A DNA stretch of 64,000 bases, taken from the NCBI GenBank assembly GCA_013397695.1, contig VYZI01000120.1, forward strand, positions 124,001 through 188,000, in the 5' to 3' direction. How positions within the stretch are numbered: position 1 is the first letter of the stretch; the number at the start of each line of letters is the position of its first letter. The position numbers and the translations under genes are program-made. Below are positions 1 through 10,935 of this stretch, one piece after another. The notes under the pieces were generated by a model that saw nothing but the letters and a program-made list of their open reading frames with translations, had not been told where the DNA came from and ran no database searches. The DNA is from Centropus unirufus. Lineage: Eukaryota > Chordata > Aves > Cuculiformes > Centropidae.

Positions 1-3000
1 GGCTGCAGATAGCAGAGATGTTAAATGGCTAGAGATGTGTCTGCAAAGAATTACTGGGTGCAGTGTGTTGTATTTTTTGTTGCCTTGGCATGCAGTGCAC
101 GTTAGTAATGATGTTTGAAAATTTTTTTCACTATGATATTCAATCATCCTTTTGCTCAAAGTTTTGGTGCATTTTTTACTAATGGAAACAAAGCTACTCA
201 AAGCTCAGTCATGTCGTGCCAGATTCTTGGATGTCACAGTTGATTATTACATAAATAAAATATCAGACTATAAGTTTGACCAGTTAAGTTAAAAAAAAAA
301 TAAATAAAAAATTAAAAAAAATACACAAAATCCATACTGTGAAAGGTCAGAGAGATTTCAAAATCTTTCAGCATTGTTTGAAAGGTATGTAAGGGCTTTA
401 CCATTTTCTTATGATAATGTAGCATGAATGGTCTGTCTGTCATTTATAAATCTGATTTTCCTGCACCCTTCTTTGTAAAATAGGAACATGCCAGGTACAA
501 CTTTAAGGGAATTATAGCTGTACTTGACATTGTAGAATGAAACACCTGTTTTCTCTCACTCTCAAAGGTGACAGCATTGACATTTTGTTTCTATCATGAA
601 AAAAAATCATGTGGTTTCAAAGATGCTCAAATGCTGCTGCCTTCAAAATAAAGTGCATTTCAAATGCTCTGAGGGGGTCACTCAAAAAGCTCATTTTCCA
701 AAATAGTAAACAGCAAAAAATATGTGCTTTAGGCACATGGAGAAGACAAAGTACATCAAGGGTAGTTTAATGCAATGGAATAGAAACTTATTTGAAGTCA
801 ATTGGCGCATACATTGATTTACTGCAGTGCACGCCCTGGCCTACTGATATTACTTGGCTTATGTTGATCCCTTGTTGAACTGATGTTGAATAAATTTGCA
901 CAATATTTAGCCCCTTTAATCCCCGGGTTGTTAAATAGATCCTAAGAGGCTGTTTTGTCTTTGATTTTCTTGGTTACTAAGGAAGAACACCAGTGAAAAT
1001 ACTAATGTGTGGCTGATCATGACTTTTTAGAATTGTAAAATTTCACACCTAATATTCCTGAGAAAAGGTGCACAACATAGTTTCCGACCTATTATATTAT
1101 AGTAGAGGTAAATAACTCAGTTGTGCCAAATACGGTGGACCCCATCTCTGTCAGTATCCTGTGGGGTCCACTGGGATATGTGCTTTAAGTTCTCTGCCCT
1201 TTTCCGGTACTGATTTTGTGCTTAAGCCATGAATGATCAGAGAAAGAGAGATGCTAACATCAGTCCTGCAGGAGATGGTATTGCTGGATGGAGTCCTGGT
1301 TTGCAATGGGTAGGGAAAAGATGCTCTGCTTAAGGTTGCAACTCCTCAGTCCAACTATCAAAACCCATTTTGAGCTTAAAACTCCTATATTCCAGCTCAT
1401 TTCATTTAGCAGGAACTGGATTGGGAGTGATAAGAGAGATCTTGTATAATTTAAGTGTCAGTGCATAGTACAAAACATGAAGTAAAGGAAAAAAGAGGAG
1501 CTCCATTACTTCCTAGAGTTTCTCTTATCTGAGACTAAGGAAGCAAAGTAGCCAAACTGGAAAAACATATTTAAGAAAGGCAGGTAATTGGTTGCTAGCC
1601 TTCAGGAAGAAATCTAATGTGAAATTATAATCTGTAGCATTTCATTTACATTATATAATAGAACTTAATTTTGGAAGCGAGGTATCAAGTATCTAACACT
1701 GATAGCTATTAAAATTAGTCTCCAAATTAATGTTTATGTAATACCTTCATTGTGTTGGTGTTTTTCAGGAAGATATGGGGTAATCTTGCTGAACAAATAA
1801 ACTTCTCCTTGGAAGAAAAACAGACTTTGCTGAATTAGGAAATATACCCAGAAAGATACCTATCGATGTTAGGTGTCTCGGGATGGGGTTTTTTTTGTTG
1901 TTACTGAAAGTAAAGACTTAGGTACATCTGAAGCTCACACTCTAGCTGTCATGATGTGACTATTCTTTAATAAATTATTTCAGAAGGCCTAGTTATTGTC
2001 TCTTTTCTGCAATTTCTCACCATTGGCAAAAGAAGACACCTGAACACTTACCCTTTAGAGGATAACCACTGCATAAAATAAATCCTCAGCCTTTGGCTCA
2101 TTCCAAATGCATATCAACATATCTGATTCTTTCCTCATGCTGTCATATTTTACTCAAACATTTCATATGTTTTGAAATGATATTTCAATAAGAGCAAGAT
2201 CCTCAGCCCCCCCCACCCCTTGCACCATCACCCTCATAATATCACATAAGTGAAGATATACAGAAGTCAAATCTCTGTTCACTCCATAATAGCACAGATT
2301 AATCTGAATTTTCTCACGTTATTGAAAGTGTTTTATTCACTAAGTTTTTCTGGGATTTGTTTCAGGTTCTACTCTCAAGTCCTTGTATAGACATTAATCC
2401 CTTTTTAGCACTAATGTGTGGGCAAGCTGGTAGCGTGGGTGATAAAGTGTGTTGTCCTCTTTGTATTTTTTTTTTTTTTTTTTTTTGGAGCCCCCTCCCA
2501 AATTTTTATTTTTTTATTTTTTTTTTACCAGGACTAATAATTTTCCCAGCTTTTCTGGGATTCAGCCACAGGTGAGTTCCACTTTGGCACATGTAGTTAT
2601 GAATATTATGCTCATTTTATGTGAATATCAAATTGCGGAACACTTAAATTTGGTTGAGAAATGTGGGGGGATTTGAGATTCTGGTACTCCAGTCACATTT
2701 TGTAACACAACAATGATGACATTAGCATAGACTTTGCTAAAATGAGCTAAGTCACCCCCAGAAAAAATATAGGGTTTTTTTCTTGTTTATTTTTTTGAGC
2801 TACAAAGCCTGGAAATTATGCCAGTGGGAAACTATGTTATAATTTCTAGGAAAGGTGATGAAGCTACTGCAGGTTCTTAATGTGAACCTGAGAAAGCCAG
2901 CATGGGTGGACGTTGGCCGAGTCTCATCAGAAGGGCTATGTTGTTTCACATTTCTTGTTCGTCTTTTCTTCTATGCTGAAAATGCAGAATAAGACTAGAG

Positions 3001-6000
3001 GCCCACAAATGTAAGCTGCGTGCCAAACATAATACAGTACTATATGGAATAGCTTTTCTTTTGTGTATTTTATTTTAAGGAAAGAAAAAGGATTGCAGAT
3101 GAAAGGGTTTGGGATGAAAGATTAAAGACAGGAGGAATGAATTAAATACAGTGCCTGGAGCTTGTTGACTTCTTTCAACACAATGTGGACGTGGAATTTA
3201 CTAGTGATTTTGTGAAATGAGATGGCATCTTTGCTAATTTTCTCTTTTATTCAGTCAATGAGTAGATACATTATGTCAAACTTTGAAAAAGGCATAGGAT
3301 TTCTCCACACTGAATTTGATGCACTTAAATCTCTCTTATCAGCCTTTAGTAGTGGATCTGCCTACTGAAGATCTGAATTATTTTACTTCTGTTGTTGACT
3401 GTAGAGGTTGCTGAGAGGAACATTGGTCTCCCGTATGAAACTATTAGCCAATTCAGGACTTGTCTCCATATAGACACTGGTATGCCTATGAGCTGATTCT
3501 TCATTATTGTTGCTGTCTTAAAGTCAAGAGCAGCCATTGTATGGCCTTGCGCTCAAGTATTGCTGATCCCACTGTGCTATTTCCAAGAGTAGCTGCTTTT
3601 GACTGGTTGCTGACAGTCCTGGAAAAGTTTGGAACACCTTACACATTTCTGAAGTATCCTAAGTGGCTCTTCCTGGTTTTTGTTGGTTTGATATTGTTTT
3701 TTTTTCTGAGATTAAAAGCTTTTTAAGTGCTGCTAGAAAGTTCACCTTGAGCTTGCTTGCTTTAGCTGATAAATCCCAGAGGGCTGGCATCACATCAGCC
3801 TCCCTAAGCGATGTGCTTTAGACAAGCTCAGTCTGGTGATAACGCTGTTTACAATAACAGCCCAGAGAGGGGGAAAGGCCAAAGCCAACTCAGATTCAGA
3901 ACAATATTTTCAGATGTTGTCGTTCAAGCCCAGGACACCCAGCAGGGTGCTCTAGAAGAGATAGGCTGTTAACTGCAGAACTTCACAGCATTGGTGTTAA
4001 CACGTGCTAGCTTAACTGTCACCAATACAGTCTAAGCCTTCTGTGTTTGCAAGTACTGAAGTGAAAATTTAATGAAAATACTTATTTCAAGGACTAAGAT
4101 TTTTCATTTTGTAGCTTGAGGTATTACCTTAGCCCCTTCTGAATAAGGGTAAAATTGAATGGAAGAATTATCTGTCCTACATTGTGCATGGTTTCTAGTG
4201 CACCGACGTTTAGGTGTAAAATTTTCTTTTAGACAAAGAGTTAATCTTGTTTCTTGGCTTCTTGAAATGCTTGAAGAAATTGAAAAGTCATCCCAATGTG
4301 TAATCTAATTTCTCCTGTGAAAGAGAGAAATTGTGAGGAGCAGCTGTCTGTGGGCTCTCAGGATCTTATCTCTGTACAAGGCTCATCAGGACCACACTGG
4401 CCCTACAGAGGAGGTTGTGTCCTCTTCCTTGCTCGCCTTGATGATAGCTCCTGGGGGAGTTCAGAGCTACTCCTAATTACTCTACAGCACTGAGCTAATT
4501 GCCCCTGATGAAAAGTGGGGAAGGAGAAAAACAGATTTGATACTGCACCTGTTTAATCTCTGACTGTTTTGGATTCCTATAGCATAAGCATGGCACACCT
4601 GGGGGTTTGGACAGTCATTGGCAGAGTTTTAGTTCATCCCTGAAGAGGTGTAAAAAATACAGTGTTTAGGAAGAGCTAGGAACAGTTCTAATTTCTTTAA
4701 TTCTCTATTTTATTCCTTTTTTTTCAAGAGAACAATTTCTGAAAAGATAATTTCCCATTATGTTCTGATACTTACATGGAATATCTAGTTTTATTTAATG
4801 TCATTTTCCCCCTCCCAAATATTCAGTGTGTTGAGTGTTTTTTTACTCCAAGCAACAAAAACCATCTTCCTTTTCAGGCTTCTTATTTAATCTGTTCATT
4901 GTGTGTGTTAATTCTCATGCAAATGAAGCAGCAATGAGTCTTATGTTGATTTTTCTGTATGCACAATGTTCAATGTTTTAGGGAAGAGTCCTACCAATAA
5001 TCTTGTCCGTGGAAATACTTGCAATTAAATAAAAATATGGGAAAAATCACATGATTATTGTGAATTCTCTGTTGTAATCACACAGTTGTATGCAATTTTG
5101 TACCTCTTGAAGTTCTTTTCCCATAGGTAGTTATTTAATTTCACAGAGCAGAGGAAGATTTGGCATTAACAGTTGTAAAACTTCTTGCCTATGCAATTAG
5201 AATAAAAATCTTTTTTCCACAAAATTATGCTAATTCACAATATTGTGAACAGTCAAAGGAAAAAATGAACAGAATGCTATAAAAAACCTGAAAACGTCTG
5301 ACAGGGCAATAAACAAATGAGACATAACTGGCTGTACCTGGACACAAAATAAATAATCATGTTTTATCTTTGAGACATTATCCTATTCCCCTTCCTTGGG
5401 AAAAGCTCCACTTGACTAAATCCTCCTCTGCTTCTTGAGGGAGTAATATTTAATTGAGATATATGCAATTCAGGATGCATCAGCAGAAATGGTAAAAATG
5501 GACATCATTGTGAGAGCAAGACATATGCTCCAACTTTTAAATTAGAGTGGGATCCAGAAAGAGAAGGTATCATGGGGGAAAATGGCCATGGGGTTTGTAA
5601 CCAGATCTATTTGGGAAGTGTTGCATGAAATCTGATTGAAAAAGACAACTGAGGGAAAGATCACAGAAGGGAAATGGGAAGAGTTCCTGGCTGAATTAGA
5701 ATATGCCCAAGTGTAGGTGTAGCCATCTGGCAACTCATCCCTAACCTGTACCCTCAAGAGAAAGGAAGCAATGGTTTAGATGCAGAAATGAGGAGCAAAA
5801 ATAATCAAACACCTAAAAAAATAGAAATTGGGATAAAGAACATCGAAAAGGTTCCAGAGAGCTTTGGTAAAGTTTGGGAAGAAACAATGAAACCAGAGAG
5901 CTGTTGTACAGGGTTTGAAAGGATGTAGAGTTCCACATGCTTTGGTTTAGAATCTTTAACAAAGCTGCAAGCCCATCTCTGCAGCTGCTGCTTTATGTGA

Positions 6001-9000
6001 AGAAAATGAAGGGAAGGGCATACAGTGTTGTTTCCAGACCCCAGTGAGATCCTGACCTGCAGAATCACCAGGAATTCAGAGTGTAAATAATGATACCAGC
6101 ACTGAGGAATGCTCAGTTATTCATATTTTTTGTAGTCACTGGTGTAGATATGCATGGCTTTGAACATAAGCTTGAAAGGCTGCAGTGGATGGGTATGGGT
6201 TTGAGACGGCCCATAAACATTAACATCCATTCAGTCATTTTGCTGAATGAGACTAAGAAAATATGGACAACATGAAACATTTTTTGATAAAGGGGTATCT
6301 GAGGTTTGCAGATATTCAGCATCATACTGTTTGGTGGAAAACAGCAGCAAAACCTCAAATATGTGCACATGCATTTCAGTACACTGAAGGATATATAGGA
6401 GGTAATGTCTCACATAGAGAATAAAGAACAGTCACTGCAGTTAAAATGAGCATCAAAAAATATAGGTACCATGCTCTCTCCAGACATATCTGCCAAGATA
6501 CATACAGAAATATCACTCCCTATGATATGACCTTGAAAAAACCCATCTAGAATTTTTAGAAGGAAATCAGTTGGCAGTATGAGGAAGGGTGCAGATAATG
6601 TTTTTTGTGTTTAAACAGAATTTCTGTAAATATAAAAGTAAATATATTCTTTTTTTTCTCATTTATAATTTTAATCTGTAATGGAAATGAGGTTCCATAA
6701 GAAATTGAACATGTATATTTGTTTTCCAGAGTCTCCTCTTATTCAAACGTGAACTGACCAATTTATTCACAAAAGACTTTTTTTTTTACATTTAAAGGTT
6801 ATTTATGCTTAGTGGGGAAAAATTGCACCAGATCTGGTTATCATATAAATTGTTCTTGAAATAAAGAGGGTTAAAAGCAATAGGGACTTCTCAGACCAAT
6901 CCTATTGCTGGTAGTATCTTAAGTCAGCCCATAACTTTTGTTCCCCTGCTGCTTCTCTTACCTGAGGGATATAATTTGCTTATGATGAAATGTACCTTTG
7001 TTAGGGGTAGATTGTTTCTAGTCTTAGTAAAGTTATCCTGAAGTAATTAGGTCAGTAAGAGAAGTAGTTAAAAGAGAAAAAACTGTCACTGAAGTGAATA
7101 AAGCCATCTGAAATATGATAGTTCACAGCTAGACAGAGTGAGTAATCAAAAAGTATTCCACTTATGTTTTCTAATGTGAGGACAGTTTGGCATTTATTTC
7201 ACTTTTTTTATATGGGGAGGATATTAGAGGAGATTGTACAGCCAACAGGGTTGCTATTCATAGATACCTTCGTAAGCTGCCAGTCATCACAACCAAGAAC
7301 TCTGGAGAATGGAAAATTCATTAGATGGCAAAACTAATTTAAAGATGTAAAGCAATATTTTACCTTTTGTACCCAGGTCAGTGCTGACTCAGGTAGCTAC
7401 CATTCCAGAAATAATTAGACATAAAAGTTATATATGTTATAATTACTTTTTTAATTTTGAAAGATTATGCAAAATAGGCCTATGTGCTGCAATCTAGTTG
7501 TGAGCAGTAGGATGTTGGTGCAACCAGCTCTGCATGGTCTTGGTAGGAAAAGGTATGTTCATTTGGTTGTCCACATCTCTCACAAGTTGTGTTTTCAGCC
7601 CTTCATCCTTCCCTATTCTTCCTGCATTGGCAGCAGAAGCACAGCAGAATTCTGCTTTTTTTTTTTTTTTTTCTGGATCTTTCAGGTTTGGGGAGCAGGA
7701 GTGGTACAAAAAGGGTCAAGTCAAGGTTATCAGTGGCGAAATGAAATAGTAGTCTCTGGACAAGATGGTTTTGTAATGAAAAAAATGTTTATCAAAAATT
7801 CTTCTGACAAATCATTGCTGGACTTTCATTCATGTTCTGGTTGTGACAGCAGTAAAGGGGGTGACGGTGGAAATTATTAAGAGAGAACAGAGAGGAGTCA
7901 GCTGAAAAACTGAACATTCCTCTGAAAACGAATCAGAAGTTTAATACTGTGATTTCTAAGTCTTCTTGTTTTTTTTTTTTTAAACTTCTCCCCCATAAAA
8001 CCTTTCTTCAGTCTTTTTTTTTTTGGTGGCATATAGATATCTGTCTGAAGTATCAGAACTGAGCAAACCTGAGTAGAACTTTACATTCATTTTAACACTT
8101 TCTCATGCAATTTTCTTTCTGCTGCATGACTGGGAATGCAATAATATTTGAGAATACTCCATAACTCATTCATTCCACGTCATGAAATAACTATACAGTT
8201 CCACAGCTTCTAAATTGTTTAGTTGTTTCTACATTTTTTCCTGCAGGGAAATATGTGCTTTCTTGGTTTTGGCAGTATGCAAAATTTGCTATGTGTTTTC
8301 TTTAATTTTAAAGGTACAGGTGAGATGAAGATTTTTAATTTGCATTGATCATAATGGACCATAGATTTCCTGGCTCCCCTTCTTCCCTTCCCACATTTCA
8401 CTTCGCACATGGTGATCTGACATAATTAATTGCGATTGGTAGTACTGTCAGTATTTTATCAGCTGCAGATTTATGGAGTGGGTAAGCTGTTGATTATAAG
8501 GAGGTTCTTCTGATAACTCAGCTAGACATTGCTGAGGCTTGAGTATTTTTTTTAGAAAATTATAATGTGCATGAAAATACAAGAAAGATTACCTATGTCA
8601 ACTCAATCACCTGTTCAACCCTAAAATGACTATTTTTCAGATAACCTGGAAATACTGTGTATGAATAAAATTGAATTAGAAATACTGGTTTTGTTTAATC
8701 TTCACTTCCCATCTAGCTAATTAAAAATAAGAAAGTGAATAAATTGACCTTTTGCAAGCTCAGAAAGGAAATGTAAATAAATACTTTTAATGCATGAGTC
8801 CACAAAGATATTTGATTCTTAATCAGTTTGTTATGGTGACAAACAAACACTGAATGGCAGAAAATAAAACCCTGAAGGGGGAAGGGCCAGAGAAATGTCA
8901 AGATACTTCAACTGCTATTGTGTTTGCTTAGAAAAGTCGTTCATGAGCATCATAGAGGGGTTGCTCTTGCTTCCAGGCTGTATTAGCAAGAGATTTTTGT

Positions 9001-10319
9001 CCAATGACCATTTTGTCCAATGAAAAATATATTCTCAAATAATTTCAGAATTTTTTCAATAGCATAAGTGAGTGAACAGCTGTGAAGGTGCTCTACTTTG
9101 TTATGGTTTGGGTTTTCTGTTTGTTTGGTTTTAGTTTGGTTTGTTCTCTTCATAGGATGTTTTTCCCTATTAAATACTATTTTCACCTGAGCCTGGTGAC
9201 ATCCACATCCTTATTATGTGTTTATCTGCCTGGATCCTCCTGACTTTCTCAGTGGAATCCAAGAAACCACAAATGAGGACAAGAATAAAGCAGTTAGTGC
9301 TTTTTAGCGGGCAGGATGGATCAGCACAAGAAGACAGTGTCCAGGTGGAGCACAGTGAATCCCACAGGTATGGGTGCCTTCCTCAATAGTTAGAGATTAA
9401 TGCATTCTTCACCTTTATCCAACCCATTAGACCTCTTAGTAGGAAAAAATCTCCCCCACCCTCCCTCATAACTGTGAGTACAGCTCAGGCTCATGAAGTT
9501 AACTTAGCTACCTGGTGATATGGGGTGAAAGCCCTGCACTGGCTGTCTAATAGTGATGCTCTTGTAGTGCTGCTACAGAAACAACATCAGTTTCTTGGTG
9601 GTCTGTATTAAAATGGTCAGTGCCTACACCCATCAGTTCTCTTAGGTGTTTCCATCAAATAACATTTTCAGACTATTTGATTATACAGATTTGAGCGTGA
9701 AAGTTGGTGAAAAATCTCTTAATGCCCTTACTTCTGTCAGTACTGTGAGGTCAGAGAGGAAGAACGTGGGGGCAAATCTACTTTCTGCCAACTTGTCACA
9801 TAGGCTGCTAAGAGACCTGTGCACTGCCTTCCTCTGTTGCCTTTCCAAATGGAGATTTTTTTCTTCCGGTTTCAACTTGTGGAGTCACTCCAGGTGAGAC
9901 ACTTGGCATTATTTGGTAGGTGCATGATGTGGTGGGGATCCCCGTGTCCAGGTAACGAGCAATAGATGGGCAGAGGAGCTGCAGAGATGAGGAAGGACAG
10001 GGAAGGTCGTGGGCTTGGGGAGCCCAGTGTGGCTGGACCCTGTAGGGGATGTGGTGTGAAGGAAGGGTCCCAGCAAGAACAACCTGCTCTTACTGCTTGG
10101 GATAGAGTGCAGGGGTGAACTGCTTCTTCCCCATATGGTTTGAAGTTGGTGTTCTGGTGGGTCTCGTCTGCCAGGCAAGAGAGAGGATTGATTGTATTGA
10201 CTGATTGTTTTTTTTAGTTTCATTTTCCTCCCTTTCACTCCCACCACACGCACATACACACCCCTCCTTGGCCACCTCCCAAGAGAAAAGCTGTCCTAGA
10301 GAAGACAGGTTTTCAGCCT
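1..10319. other. Intergenic region upstream of TRPC7, no gene seen
   Basis: This is AT-rich sequence with no open frame that looks like a conserved protein on either strand. It holds homopolymer tracts: A-rich at about 290-324, T-rich at 2466-2528, a T run at about 7656-7672 and shorter ones. The longest open frame, at 7467-7880, reads through a T run and has no recognisable domain, so I treat it as chance. GC content rises from about 9.9 kb towards the CpG island. In mammals the next gene upstream of TRPC7 is, from memory, SPOCK1; none of its coding sequence is visible here. Confidence 0.6.
2466..2528. repeat. T-rich low-complexity tract
   Basis: A run of 21 T is followed by a short C-rich spacer and further T runs broken by single A bases. 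No retroposon body is recognisable next to it, so it is annotated only as simple sequence. Confidence 0.85.
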
Positions 10320-10705
10320 AGGCATGGCAGACGGGGAGAAGCGGCAGTAACCACTCCCAGCGGAGGGGCGGCGTGTGAGGGGCAGAGCCCCCGACCGAGC
10401 CCCCCGCCCTGCTGGGCAGCCTGCAGGCAGCCCTCTCCTCTCCAGGAAGGCGCTCTCGCCACACCTGCTCTGGGGCAGCCTTTAGGAAGGTGCAAGGGCA
10501 CTCACTCAGCTCCGGCCGAAAAGGGGAAGCGCTGAAAAAAAAAGCAAAAAAAAAAACCTTCAAATCCACACCTACAGGAGGACAACGACGGGGGAAGACC
10601 GTCGCAGGGGGGGACAGCGCAACTCACATGCCAACCTCTCAGCCGGCTCTTCCTGCAGCAAGCGAATCCCCGGCGCTCCCGAGGAGCTCTGCCCCAGCGG
10701 CGCCG

Positions 10706-10714
10706 ATGGGATAA
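10706..10714 (+). other. Minimal upstream ORF (ATG-GGA-TAA)
   Basis: This is a two-codon reading frame ending in TAA, inside the likely 5' UTR of TRPC7. The base at -3 is C, so the context is mediocre. It matters only if transcription starts upstream of it, which I cannot determine. Confidence 0.4.
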
Positions 10715-10716
10715 GG

Positions 10717-10791
10717 ATGAGGCGCCGCCTCGACCGCGCCGGGAGCGGCTGCAGCACCGCGAACACCGCCCGCCCCGTCCGGCCGCGCTGA
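10717..10791 (+). other. Upstream ORF, 24 codons plus stop
   Basis: This ATG opens a short arginine-rich frame (MRRRLDRAGSG...) that ends in TGA at 10789-10791. It is out of frame with the channel. It starts three bases after the stop of the minimal upstream ORF. Such frames are common in GC-rich 5' UTRs, and there is no evidence that the peptide has a function. A role in lowering translation of the main frame is inference. Confidence 0.4.
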
Positions 10792-10811
10792 GCGGCGCGA
10801 AGGCAGCGGGA

Positions 10812-10861
10812 AGAGCCACGCTTCAGCACCGCGGACAGAGCCACACTTCAGCACCGCGGAC
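10812..10861 (+). repeat. 25-bp tandem duplication in the 5' UTR/promoter
   Basis: Two adjacent 25-bp copies occupy 10812-10836 and 10837-10861. They differ at one base: the first has CACG where the second has CACA, a change typical of CpG decay. A partial third start (AGCGCC) follows. Each copy contains the core TTCAGCACCGCGGAC. The duplication lies just upstream of the 11-codon upstream ORF. Confidence 0.9.
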
Positions 10862-10873
10862 AGCGCCAGCGCC

Positions 10874-10909
10874 ATGTGGGGCCGCGCCCGCGCCGCGCCC
10901 CGGGGGTGA
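10874..10909 (+). other. Upstream ORF, 11 codons plus stop, in frame with TRPC7
   Basis: The frame reads MWGRARAAPRG and stops at TGA 10907-10909. Its ATG has G at -3, a better initiation context than the channel's own start, which has C at -3. It is in the same frame as the channel, and the stop leaves 24 bases before the split start codon. The in-frame TGA therefore rules out an N-terminal extension of TRPC7 from exon 1. Confidence 0.55.
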
Positions 10910-10933
10910 AGCGGAGCCGGTCCCGACGCGCAC

Positions 10934-10935
10934 AT
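10934..10935 (+). CDS. TRPC7: TRPC7 exon 1 coding end (first two bases of the start codon)
   Basis: Exon 1 ends ...GCGCACAT followed by a strong donor, GTAAGC, at 10936. Exon 2 begins with G after TTTTCTGCAG. Joining them makes ATG-TTG-AGA-AAG-AGC, that is M-L-R-K-S, which agrees with the M-L-R-x-S start I recall for mammalian TRPC7. Exon 1 is therefore 5' UTR except for two coding bases. Its 5' end is not determinable from sequence. The spliced start has C at -3 and T at +4, a weak initiation context. An in-frame TGA at 10907-10909 closes the frame upstream. Confidence 0.85.

Noticed and set aside
2357..2676. Open frames through the T-rich tract
   Set aside because: Both are produced by poly-Phe translation of simple sequence.
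7467..7880. 137-codon open frame upstream of TRPC7
   Set aside because: It includes a T run read as poly-Phe and no recognisable domain, as expected of a chance frame.
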